A stretch of 64,000 bases of DNA, taken from the NCBI GenBank assembly GCA_940671915.1, contig CALNVZ010003433.1, positions 35,231,724-35,295,723 of the forward strand, written 5' to 3'. Source of the stretch: Paracentrotus lividus. Lineage: Eukaryota > Echinodermata > Echinoidea > Camarodonta > Echinidae. The translations under genes were made by a program, and so were the position numbers. Below the pieces are notes generated by a model. The model did no database searches, was not told where the DNA came from, and saw only the letters and a program-made list of their open reading frames with translations. Shown here in pieces: positions 47,591 through 57,976 of this stretch. Each line of letters starts with the position of its first letter. Positions within the stretch are counted from its first letter, which is position 1.

Positions 47591-48010
47591 TGTGCGTTTG
47601 CTTTTAACACGTTCCCGAGCGTGCGCTAACACTATGCCACTTACAACAATGCAGCGCTCCAACGCCGCGGTTTTGCGCAAAGGGGTCCCCAGTACAATCT
47701 TCTTTTCCAAATTGCCCCCAAAATGCCGAGTCTTTACCCAAAATCCAATTACGCTCTGTTCGCAAGATTTTTTTTTTCTGGATGGTGTAATCAGAGTCCA
47801 GATGTCAACGATGGCTTGTACTAGACCTCGTCTGTTTCCCTTCGCTTGATTAAATAGACTAACGGAACGATAAAGTCATTTCGTGCAGGTTGTTCTGATC
47901 CTGCGGGAATTTCGCGCATATCGGTAGCGCCGCTGTTCGTCGGACAATGCGCGTACGTTTGAACTCTCCTCACCTCACACCGCTGTTTCCATTGTTGTTT
48001 CAGTGTACAA
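47591..48010. other. CpG-richer patch
   Basis: Compared with the surrounding AT-rich DNA this stretch is rich in CG dinucleotides (GAGCGTGCGC, AACGCCGCGG, GGTAGCGCCGCTG). It could hold an unrecognised promoter or untranslated exon. TCCATTGTTGTTTCAG at about 47,987-48,002 resembles a splice acceptor. The 85-residue frame at 47,592-47,849 has no recognisable domain. No TATA/Inr pair stands out. Confidence 0.25.
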
Positions 48011-49034
48011 TGTGGGGAAAGTGCACAAGAACCCGGTAGGCTTGATTCCTTATCTCTGTAATGGCATTAATTTTTGCCCGTTTGATGGCAGAGTTTTTAT
48101 TAAATTTCGTCGACGTCGGGCAGAAGTGGAACAAACAAACATTGTACCCCCAGCTCGAAACCTAGATTGTAGGCCTACTATGTAGCATGCATGCATGCAT
48201 GGTAAACACATTGTACGTAATGGGCTAAATTGGGCCAATTTGCAATAGAGAAAAAAGCTAAGGCAATCAATAACAATGTCTAAATTTGTGGAATATTGAA
48301 ATTAACCCCATTTTACTTTGTTTACAATTTCATTAACATGTAGAATCACAAGGGAAACGAAATCAGGCATTTTCTCCTAATTATTCATTATGAAAAAAAG
48401 AAAGAAAGATAGAAAGAAATTGTGTCGCGGTATGAACTAAAGACATGAAAGAAACGTGGACGAAATGGGTATAATTTAAATGACGGCACCAGGTCTGAAG
48501 ACTCTCAATGAAACTTTTTTTTTTGGTATCATAATATCGTGAAAAGGAAATAAATTAACACAAAAGCCTGCACGTAGATAACAAAATGAAAATTGCAAAA
48601 TGAATTTAAGTTAGTGAATGTTTTAGTGAACCCTGTATCGCCAATTTTCTTCAAGAAAGAAAAATAATAAAAATTGTATTGTCAAAACAGCAAAATACCT
48701 CAGAGATCACATTTTATATCAACAAAAAGAAAAAACCCCATGAAGATTTTTAAAATCACGTTTCAATCATGATATCCCAGATCAAAGTATGCTACGTGAA
48801 TTCGCAACGCATGAAGAATTTCAAAAATTATTATCGACTTTATTCAGCCCACTCTTTCGTTTTCACTTTTTTCAAATCCTCCCCTTCCTCCTCATGGAAA
48901 CAGGGGGCAATGCACGCAAACTCTAATCCCATCTAAAGCAAATGGAGAAACTCAAATTGGATTTCTGCTCTATTAAACGTCATCTTTTCAAGTGACCAGT
49001 CATAAGCTGGGATGACGTGATGCATCATGGGACG
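48011..49034. other. AT-rich non-coding stretch
   Basis: Contains a short GCATGCATGCATGCATG run at about 48,185-48,201. No gene is recognisable. Confidence 0.3.
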
Positions 49035-50720
49035 GGGTCATCAACGCCTCCTTGTTCTATTCCCAGCGCAGACGAGATGAATTAGGTCAATTTACGGAGC
49101 GGAAAAATATTGTGCAAGATAATGACCGCTGTCGATTTTTAGCTCATTCTCTTTCCAGAGATGATAATTTATTAATATTAAAACACTTTAAGAACTCTAT
49201 AATAAGGCTATGTTCAATGGAACCTTTATGTAGGTGGCGGGGCTATTAGTTATGATAATTTGTCAATTATTATTTTCTTGTCTTTGCCGCCTTTGTTCTA
49301 TTCCCAGCGCAAACGAAATAGGTCAATTTACGGAGCGGAAAAATATTGTGCAAGATAGTTTCCGATCGGAATAATAAATTATTACAAAAAAAAAATATAT
49401 AACAAAATTAGTGGATGATCATGCATCAATAATAAGGTGTAATACAATGTCCAATGAAACGTGACAGGACTATTATCATGATTATAGTATTAGTTATGAT
49501 TAATATGTCAATTATTATGTTCTTGTCTTTGCCCTCTTCGCTCTGTTCTCATCGCAAACGAAATTGATTAGGTCAATTTACGGTGCGAAAAAATATTGAG
49601 CAAGATAATTTGCAAATCAAAAATAATAATTTATTATTATCAAAATATTTTATTGCATGCGTACTTTACATAATACGGCCTAATAAAGTCAAATGAAACG
49701 TAACAGTAATTTTAGTTATAATAATAATGTTAATTCTTATTTTCCTGTCTTTGCCCCTTTTGCTCTGTTCTCATCGCAAATGAAATTAATTAGGCTCGTT
49801 CAATTTACGGAGTGGAAAAATATTGTGCAAGATAGTTTCCAATCGAGATAATATTTTATTAATATCAAAATATTTTAGAGCATGAGCACTCTGAATAATA
49901 CGGTCTAATAATGTTCAATGAAACGTAGCTGGATTATTAGTTATGATAATTTGTTAATTATTATTTTCTTGTCTTTTCCCTTTTTGCTCTATTCCCAGCC
50001 CATAAAAGTTGAATTAGCTCAATTTATGGAGCGTGAATATAATGAGAAAGATAAAGATCGCTGTCGATTTTTTTAGCTCATTCCCAATCAAGAGATAATA
50101 ATTCATTAATATTAAAACACTTTGAGAATTCTATAATAAGGCTAATTATGTTCATTGAATCCTTTATGGAGGTGCCGGGACTATTAGTTCTGTTAATTTC
50201 ATCAATTATTATTTTCTTGTCTTTGTCCTTTTTACTCTGTTCTCATCACAAACGAAATGAATCAGGTCAATTTACGGACCGAAAAATGTTTTTAAGAATA
50301 GTTTTCAATCGAGATAATAATTTATTAATATTAAAAAAAAATTAGTGCATGAATATGCATGATTTAAAAAATAGGGTGTAATACAATGTCCAATGAAACA
50401 TGACAGGGCTATTAGTTATGATAATTTGTTAATTATTATTTTCTTGTCTTTTCCTTCAGCACTCTATTCCCAGGCAGGTACACCGCAGTCAAGATAAATT
50501 AGGTCAATTTACGAAGCGTGAAAATATTGTTCAAGATAATTATCGCTGCCGATAATTTTTTTAAACAATTAAAGTACGCAATCGAGATGGTAATTTATTC
50601 ATTCTAGAACACAGCGGACTGTGAATAATGCAATGTTGAATGAAAAATTTATGTACGCGATAGGAATATTAGTTATGATATTGCATCACTTTTGTTATAT
50701 TTTTTCTTGTGTCTACAGTA
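49035..50720 (+). repeat. Seven-copy ~240 bp tandem array
   Basis: The conserved core GGTCAATTTACGG(A)GCGGAAAA starts at about 49,085, 49,321, 49,571, 49,798, 50,017, 50,265 and 50,502, giving periods of 236, 250, 227, 219, 248 and 237 bp. Each unit also has CT(G/A)TTC(T/C)CA(T/G)CGCA before the core, GATAATAATTTATTAATATT after it, and ATTAGTTATGATAATTTGTC near its end. Units 1, 2, 5 and 7 share a CTATTCCCAG variant, while 3, 4 and 6 have CTGTTCTCATC. Copies are diverged and the last fades out by about 50,720. It is AT-rich with no coding capacity: an old satellite-like array. Confidence 0.9.
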
Positions 50721-51480
50721 TTAGTTTAGTTAAATCATTAATTCAAGCCACTTACTGATTTTTTTTCTTCTCCATGCAAAGTTAACATAATCATTTGGAA
50801 GGGGTGCATGGGGTTGCAAATATATAGGCTTTTAAAAACATTAATGGGTAAGAGGTTTGCTTAATAGCCAATGTAAAATCCCTATAATAAAAAACATTTT
50901 CAATGTGACAAGTATTGATTTCTCAGTGTTTCCTTTAGGAAGAAAAATAATTCAATCAAATTAACAATACAGATGCACGTACATGTACCTTGGCAATATG
51001 CTCAAAGATAAAATATTGTATTATCACTTTCCTCATTATCTGTCATTAATCATCGGGCTTTCAGTAATACATTAATGAAGGGGGATCCATTCTATGAATA
51101 ATTTCTGGGTGAACAACTCATTGTGTTTCCCGACATTTTCAGAGTAAATGTATAAATTCTCTTTGATGTAATTCCGTTAGCTGCAAGCCATTCTACACTT
51201 ATCCTGGTACCCCTCTGGAAATTACATTCACATCGAATCCCCCCAACTTGAGAAATAATCTCAGGTTCTTTCGAACACCCACTCAAATATTTTCGTCCTC
51301 TTAAACAAGCCGATGGTTTGTGCCCGAGAGTAGGGGTTGTTAAACGCAAGCAAGTAATGACAGAACCCTTATCCCACACTCGATGCGTTAAAACGGCACC
51401 TCTCTTGCCGCCAGGCTTGTGTGACTAATGGCATATTAGCATCGCCACTCTACGTCTAGGAGTGTGTCCGCGGGCGATAA
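50721..51480. other. Non-coding stretch, one weak exon candidate
   Basis: A 95-residue minus-strand frame (51,092-51,379) has less biased composition than most frames in this window, with Cys residues and a V-E-W-L motif loosely like an Ig fold (Cys, then Trp about 12 residues later, then a later Cys). The spacing from Trp to the second Cys (about 25) is too short for a normal Ig domain, so I do not call a gene. Confidence 0.2.
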
Positions 51481-51502
51481 TGCACTTGCATCGCGCCTCC
51501 TC

Positions 51503-51575
51503 ATTGGACAATGCATGGTCAGCTGACCCCAAACCATAGAGATATAAAAGGCTAGAAAAGGGGAATCCTCAGCAA
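51503..51575 (+). promoter_or_regulatory. Candidate Pol II core promoter (CCAAT, palindrome, TATA, Inr)
   Basis: TATAAAAG at 51,543-51,550 lies 28 bp upstream of a CCTCAGCA initiator-like site (A at 51,571), the canonical spacing. An inverted CCAAT box (ATTGG, 51,503-51,507) sits at about -66. Between them is a perfect 12 bp palindrome GGTCAGCTGACC (51,517-51,528), which reads both as a CAGCTG E-box and as GGTCA/TGACC half-sites spaced by 2. The upstream 100 bp is GC-richer. No coding exon is evident downstream, and the first ATG (51,622) opens only a 7-codon frame. The motif grammar is good; function is unproven. Confidence 0.45.
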
Positions 51576-51974
51576 CGACCTAATTGATTTTTAACGGGAT
51601 TGTTGAACTCTGAGAGTGCTAATGCCACTGGAGATTATTACGTAGTTTTCTTTACGTTTTTAAATTTTTAATCGAAGTCCATTTTGGCCAAATTTACTAT
51701 GACCTTTTTCCCTCTATTGGATTATGTTGATGAAAATGAGCCGTCATTGCAGTCACCATCTTTGATCAAATTACGTCACCATACCACATTGCATCGTCTA
51801 TTTATTACTATCTCTCTTTAGTACGTAATCAGTTTTTTAAAAATGAATACAAATCAGGGTTTAACTGGTACATAATTATGCAGGGGGAAATTCTCTAACA
51901 AATAATTTCTTCCGTTCTTTTTTAACGGAACGATTTCATAGTGCCTAAAATTAGTAAATACAGTAGATATCCTC
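51576..51974. other. Sequence downstream of the promoter candidate
   Basis: AT-rich, with no open frame of note and no strong splice donor that I could find. If the promoter works, the transcript is non-coding or its exons are short. Confidence 0.25.
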
Positions 51975-52032
51975 TCTTTCATGGTGATTCTTGAGGTTTA
52001 AGGGAAGGAAGATATCACAAACGCAAGAACTA

Positions 52033-52090
52033 AACTTCGAACCCCACACCTCCCAGCTACGATGTCATCCCCTTATCCACTGAGCCCCCA
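52033..52090 (-). repeat. tRNA-like segment, tandem unit 1
   Basis: On the minus strand, GGCTCAGTGGATAAGGGG (A-box-like) is followed by GGGTTCGAAGTTT (B-box-like). The A box is as intact as in unit 2. No acceptor pairing is visible. Confidence 0.5.
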
Positions 52091-52191
52091 CTTTTTCAAT
52101 TAACACTTTGGGTAAAGGATTGCCATCTACACATCCATAGATATGGCTGATTCTAGAAGTTTGATAGCAGATATCAAAAACGCACCAACTA

Positions 52192-52250
52192 AGCTTCGAA
52201 CCTGGTACCTCCCAGCTACGATGTCATCCCGTAATCCACTGAGCCGCTAC
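52192..52250 (-). repeat. tRNA-like segment, tandem unit 2
   Basis: On the minus strand, GCGGCTCAGTGGATTACGGG (A-box-like) is followed by CAGGTTCGAAGCTT (B-box-like). The spacing between the boxes, about 30 bases, fits a tRNA promoter. Not a functional tRNA, because the ends do not pair. Confidence 0.5.
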
Positions 52251-52340
52251 GTTTTCAGTTAACACATAAAATTGGTAAAGTTTATAGTTACTCCTGATTT
52301 TTCATGATTCTTGAAGTTTGAGTGAGGTTATCTCGACCAC

Positions 52341-54193
52341 CATTGACGGGGTATCTTGAGATATAGTATCGAGTCCCAGGGTAGAGAAGTGATTTGATTT
52401 GGGCCGAGTATTTTGGTAGACGGCCACTCCAAGCGATGCAGTTCTATTCACTCAACAGTGAAGGTGAGAGAGAGAGCATAAGAGTCTGCTAGTCTTGAGG
52501 AGAAGACCCTTTCCCCTTTTAACATTAGTTTGATAATGTGTCCAGAATATTGATCTTTCTCATATTGATAACTGATTTTCCACAATTTGATGTGAGCATT
52601 ATGTTATAATGTATTTGAAACATTTTTTTAATTGTCTACTTTATCTACTTTGTCTACTTTATCGTTAAAAAATAACTTGGTTTTGATATTTTGGCAATGT
52701 GTTTGAAAGTACTTACACTCTTAAAGTTGCAATTAGAGTTCTTGCTTGTCCTTCCTCCAAGCTCAGAAGAGATAATGGGCAAGTGATATTCAATTTGTCA
52801 ACACCTAAAGCTACAATTTGAATTTAAAAAAGACTTAAATTATAAAAATCTACAGCTTTTAGATTATCAACAAAAAATTTCACTCTAAAGAAACAAGGGC
52901 GAAAAGGGGGCAAAATGACCGAAGAGTTCTAGTTACAGCGTTTTCCCTACTCTTTAAAATACTGTCACTCCCCATCAATTATATTTTAAGGGGTGATTTA
53001 TCCCATTTCATATTTCTCTCTTTTTCACAGTAACAAAATGAGAACATGAAAACGCAGAAAGAGCAAAAATGCAAATTAATCAAAATGCAACATCCTTCGC
53101 AAAATACAGTAAACATATCAAAATATACCTTTCGATTATAATAAGACTTGTATAGTTAACATGATCGTGCGTGGTCCTGATGATCAATACCAAAGTGAAA
53201 CAAGTAGAGTCTGAATTGGCTAGTCTAGTAGCAATCCCAGATCAAGCTTGGCTGGTTGCGAGGGATAGGGGGTCACGTGGCTAAAGAGTGATCGAGTTTC
53301 GAGTACTCGCTATTCGATACTCTGATTGATTCGATTACATAAATTATTTATTCCCCGCTGATCGGCAAATGGAGGAGGGGGGGGGGGTCAAGTTTTCATA
53401 TTGCTACTTAAAGTGCAGAAGTTTGTCTTATCGGAACTCTTTCCTAAATATATTTTTTTTTTGCCTACACGCCTTATAATGTTTCCCAGGCGAATACGAA
53501 CACATGGTTTTAAGTTTTATAAGGATAAAATAACAAATATATTCCGTTCTTGAGAGGAACATTCACTTACTTTTACATATTTAGATTAAAAGCTAAAATG
53601 ATTTAATACAAAGTCACGTCAATTTATATATACTTTTTTTTTTTTTTCATCGTCCTATCTTTCTCTATTGACAATATAGACCAAAACACTCCAATGGCCT
53701 TTATTGTCGTATTACACTAACAGGCATTTCAATTCCTTTCCAGCAAGTGTCATTACCACTAAAATATGATGACGAAAATAGTGTATACAGTACTCCAATG
53801 GAAAAACAATAAATCATTTAACGGAAAGAAAATGAATTTAGTGACATGATTCGTAAAATATTATAGCATAATAACAACTCTTAACATGTGTCCCGAGAGA
53901 CAAAAGTTTGTAAATAGATGAGAAAAAAAAACAATGTGACAAGTTTGCGCTTAGTAAAGAGATTGATCATGATGGGGTTGCAAGATCCTACGCGAAACCT
54001 AATTTATCCTTTCTGCATCTATTATTGTAAAAACACATCCCATCTATAGGCAATCAAGAGAAGCATTAAAATGTCCATATTTGGCGATTGTTCACTACTC
54101 AAATTCAGTACGCCACGGTTTAAAACATCTTGTCATTTATTGCTCGGAGGGAATAGAGGGTGGAAAATATTATCAGAAAACATGACGAGTCGA
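52341..54193. other. AT-rich non-coding stretch
   Basis: Includes a G run at about 53,377-53,387 and T runs at about 53,453 and 53,635. Small CTACTTTATC repeats lie near 52,637. No gene is recognisable. Confidence 0.35.
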
Positions 54194-54243
54194 ATAGGGA
54201 GAGAGAAAAAAGAGAGAGAGAGAGGAGAAAGAAAGTGCATGGA

Positions 54244-54275
<32 letters not shown>

Positions 54276-54438
54276 GATAGAGAGGGAGGGAGAGAGAGAG
54301 AGAGGGGGAGGGAGAGAAAATAAAAGGGGGACATAATAAAAAAAATAATAAAAAAAAAAGGAGAAGAAGACGAAGAAAAAAAAATAAGAAGAAGTAGTAG
54401 AAGAAGAAGAAGAAGAAGAAGAGAGAGAGAGAGAGAAA
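54194..54438 (+). repeat. Polypurine tract, ~245 bp
   Basis: GA, GAA and GAAA repeats with few pyrimidines. It gives L/S-rich minus frames and K/R/E-rich plus frames that are not genes. Confidence 0.8.
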
Positions 54439-54601
54439 GGATTAGTTGGGTGAAAAGAGCAGGATTATAATAATGTGAGGAATAAATATTAAGAAGTACT
54501 TTGAAATGCAAGAAGATATCACAAAAGTATATAAAAAATCAAATATATGACAGAGAAATACAAAAAGAAGGTATATAAAATAGAAAAGAACAAGCGTTAA
54601 G

Positions 54602-54690
54602 AATGGGTAGAGAGAGAGAGAGAGAGAGAGAAGGAGGGAGGGAGGGAGAGAGAGTGAGAAAGAAAAAAGAGAGAGAAGAAAAGGTGGTAA
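54602..54690 (+). repeat. (GA)n tract
   Basis: AGAGAG with AGGGAGGG interruptions. Explains the S/L-rich part of the 136-residue minus-strand frame. Confidence 0.75.
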
Positions 54691-55799
54691 CATTTTTAAA
54701 GAGAAAGTAAAAGAGAGAAGCCAGTGACTAGTTTTAAACCAGTTAAGAGAGGAACCATAAACATGTACAGGAATGAGAAGAGAAGGATAGAGATAAATTA
54801 AATTTCCACAAATAATCAGCGAGGCGCCAAAATGGTTTCCGAATTCACCCACTCAGAAGAAAAAAATGAATATAAATATATTTTGAGGCAATGGGTTTAC
54901 CCAGGTTTTAAGGCTAGAAGTCTAATCGCATTGCATTCATCCAATTACGTTGATGCTCAGTATCCCTAAAGATTGTCTACTTATCTACCATGGGGTACAC
55001 AAGGGGTGTATTTATGTACCCCTTTATGATTTTAAAATAACATACTCATCCATGCATTTGGAAGAGGGAAATACGTTAATGAACTTCATTTTTCCCCATA
55101 GCTATTGATTGAATGCTATTTTGGACGACATACTAATACCGTATTTAATTCCCAAACATATATATTTTTAACCCTACCCCCTCTAGTGATTATATTCTTG
55201 TTATACCGATATAAATACGGAGTGCCAGGCTTAATTTTCCATTCTCCACTTTGACGAAAACAGGACGCGGTTTATAGGGTATTTTAAAAACAAAGTAGTC
55301 ACACTTTAAGCCGTTTTGAGGATACTCCAAGCAAAGATAAACAATCTAAAATAGGATGCACATAATGATGATACTACAGACTGTTTGAGAAAAGGAAATG
55401 AACCAAATTTTAAGAGGAGTCTGAATCAAAAAGTTAAGAAAAAAAAGTAAAAATGTTTGCTGAAATTGCTTGCTCCGTTTTATGTTCATGCACAGTGACA
55501 GATATAAACAAATTTATTAAGGTGACAAAATGGAACCTTTCAAGAACTGTTCTAAGAGAAAATTCAAGAAATGAAATGATTACTGTGCTTAATCTAACTA
55601 TCTCCTTGAAATGAACACTCCAAATAAATAATAATAAATAACCTCTTTTTTGTGTGGTATAATGTGCAATTGCAAAAATAGCCGGTTCAGTTATCGACAA
55701 GTATGTGCTGATAGCTGGGCATACCAGCAAATTCCATAGGAGAATTCTAATAAGCCAACCAAATTGGTTCACATGCTCGGATTACCTCAAAAATCTTTT
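54691..55799. other. AT-rich non-coding stretch
   Basis: A 112-residue minus-strand frame at 55,434-55,772 is hydrophobic (I/L/F-rich) but AT-driven, with no recognisable family. No gene is supported. Confidence 0.3.
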
Positions 55800-57185
55800 T
55801 TTCCATATTAAATTGAAATTAATCTATTTCAAGTTCAGTTTTGTTTTAAAGAAGAATTCAAATTTGTTTTTGAAAAGAATCGTGTAAATAAAGATTGGTA
55901 ATGTTATTTGGACCAAAAGCAATGCCAACATCCGAAAAGAAATGTGAAAGAGAACGTTAAAGTATAAATCTAGATTTTATGATGCTTATCTTAAATCAGT
56001 CAACATACTACGATGGGGGAGATATAAATTTAACAAATCCAAACAACAACAAAGAGAAATAGTGACAATTTGACATTGTATATGTTAAAAAGATCTAAAT
56101 GGCCCAAATCGTTACCAATAATATTATTCTTATCCAAAGGGAAAATTGTGTCTGACTGTGTTATCGTGAGTAGATGTGGACACAGCGCAAAAGGGGAAAA
56201 ACATATAAAAAGATAAAATAATAATGCAAATTGTATAAGTATAAAGTCAATTCACAAAGACTTTTATTGAAAAATTCTATATTTCTTTATCATTTATCAT
56301 GTTTATTTAGTTTTATTTTTGAATGATTTATTAAAGTTTCCATTTGGAATAGAATCATACAGTTTAAGACTTTTCATGTAATTTGTAGACCAAGGCAAAT
56401 AATAAAAGAACGACAATTTTTTCCAACATTCTAAAAGAAATGTGATAGAGAACCCGAAAATATAGAACTAGATATCATGATGTTATCTTAGTTAGATGTT
56501 AACATACTATACGGTGGGGGACATGTAAATAAAAAAATAAAAAACAGAAATGGAGCGACAATTTGACATTGAAGGTTGAAAAGATCGAACTACACGAAAT
56601 CGTTATCAATTTATTGTCATGATAAAAGGGCTCTATATGCCTCACAGTGTTGTCGTCAGTAGATGTAGACACAGCGTAAAAGAAAAAATATGTACATGTA
56701 TATAATTTGTATAAAAAGTAAAGATAAGAACAAAGATTGTTTATAAAGTATAAAGACAAATCAAAATATTTTTCATTAAAAAAAAAGAACAACACATATT
56801 TATTCATCGTGTTTATTCAGTTTCATTTTGAACAATTTATTCAAATTTACTTACGAATAGAATCGTGCAAATAAAGACTTATCATGTTATTTTCAGACCA
56901 AGGCCAAATGGTGGACCGAAAATCATTCCAACATCCCCCCCCCAAAAAAAAAAAGGGATAGAAGAACGAAAAAGTATAAATGTAGGCCTAGACATCATGA
57001 TGTTATCTTAGTTAGATGTTAACATACTACGATGGAGGGAGGGGCATATAAATTCAATAAAAGAAAAAGGAGGGACAATGTGACATTGTGTTAAACCGAT
57101 CTAAATACACTAAACTGTTGTCATCAGAAGGGTATATTCTGTCTGACTGTGTTATCGTCAGTAGATGTGGACATAGCACAATATA
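55800..57185 (+). repeat. Three-copy ~500 bp tandem array
   Basis: AACATACTA(C/T) marks each unit at 56,002, 56,501 and 57,021 (periods 499 and 520 bp). Other shared blocks are AGAATCGTG(C/T)AAATAAAGA, GACAAT(T/G)TGACATTG, and TGTTATCGT(C/G)AGTAGATGTGG near the end of each unit. Copies are clearly diverged from one another. A fourth piece carrying TTATCTTAGTTAGATG and AACATACTACGATGGGG lies apart at about 62,505-62,620. It has no coding capacity. Confidence 0.85.
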
Positions 57186-57188
57186 ATA

Positions 57189-57355
57189 ATAACACAGAAG
57201 TGAAGAACATCATGCTGCATTTCCAACAAAGATTTTCTTTTCTTTTCTCAAAGTTTCGGAACAACCCTGTTCCTTTTTCAAGAGTTAGACATTTGAGAAA
57301 AGAAAATAAAATCTTTGTTGGAAATACAGCATGATGTTCTTCACATCTGTGTTAT
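57189..57355. repeat. Hairpin with ~62 bp arms
   Basis: Left arm 57,189-57,250 (ATAACACAGAAGTGAAGAAC through TTTTCTCAAA) is mirrored by 57,292-57,355 (TTTGAGAAAAGAAAA through CACATCTGTGTTAT) around a loop of about 41 bases. Near-perfect pairing with a few small indels. It begins exactly where the ~500 bp array ends. It may be a small fold-back element or a pre-miRNA-like hairpin; nothing decides this. Confidence 0.75.
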
Positions 57356-57532
57356 TTTTAAGTATTACATTACAAAACGTGGAACTATCATTCAATATAT
57401 ATATATATATATATTTATTCTCTTTACTTTGTTTATACATTACATAAGATATGATGTTGGTGCCTGATTTTGTTTGTATGATTTACTTTTATTTATTATG
57501 GTTTTTGTTCTTGTCTGTTACGATTTTCTCTT

Positions 57533-57615
57533 CAGAAGTCCTGATGAAGGCAAATTAGCCGAAAGCTAGATTAAAGATTCAAAGTTCAGCAACGTCTAAA
57601 CTGTTCCTAGACTTT
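57533..57615 (+). ncRNA. Hammerhead-core-like motif (tentative)
   Basis: CTGATGA at 57,541 is followed by GGC-AAATTA-GCC (stem II) and GAAA, the order of the conserved hammerhead core. AAGTC just upstream can pair with GACTT at about 57,610 as stem I, and CTA precedes that strand as an NUH site. Stem III between them does not form properly: only the first one or two pairs are good. Such ends with GAAGGC...GCCGAAA occur in Penelope-like retroelements (family knowledge). I rate this as a decayed or coincidental motif. Confidence 0.25.
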
Positions 57616-57699
57616 TTATTTATACCATTTATCATCTGGACAAACGTCGTCATGTCCAAAAAGTTTAGTCTCATCACACTTTATATATATATATATATA

Positions 57700-57879
57700 C
57701 AGGGGCGCGACGCAGAGCGTTTTTGAAAGTGGAGGGGCTGAGCCGAAAGTGGGGGGGGGGCTGACAGGCTAAAAATCACAAATGTATGGTCATTTTTGCA
57801 TTTTTGTACACGTTGGCTGAAAAAAGTGGGGGGGGGCTGCAGCCCCCCAGCCCCCCCCCCCCCGGCTCCGCGGCCCCTG
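57700..57879. mobile_element. 180 bp hAT-like MITE inserted in (TA)n
   Basis: The ends are CAGGGGCGCG and the complement CGCGGCCCCTG (with one insertion). G-rich AGTGGGGGGGGGGCTG in the left half and CTGCAGCCCCCCAGCCCCC in the right half extend the symmetry. CAGGGGC termini are typical of hAT elements (family knowledge). Both flanks are TATATATA, so an 8 bp target duplication is compatible but cannot be proven. It has no coding capacity. Confidence 0.6.
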
Positions 57880-57976
57880 ATATATATATATATATAATAT
57901 ATTATTTATAATATATATATAAGTGTAAGAGGATACACGTACAACAGCCAATGGGCAACTCTTTTTTTTAAATTTT

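Larger units (their letters stand above)
51975..52340. repeat. ~160 bp tandem repeat carrying tRNA-like sequences
   Basis: GATTCTTGA(G/A)GTTT-type starts recur at about 51,985, 52,150 and 52,308. CCCAGCTACGATGTCATCCC recurs 159 bp apart (52,052 and 52,211). Each of the two complete units holds a minus-strand tRNA-like segment (52,033-52,090 and 52,192-52,250). The partial third unit ends soon after its start. Copies are diverged. It is a tandemly duplicated SINE-like unit or a SINE-derived satellite. Confidence 0.7.

Noticed and set aside
51092..51379. Ig-like exon on the minus strand
   Set aside because: The Trp-to-Cys spacing is too short and the usual D-x-G-x-Y-x-C motif is missing.
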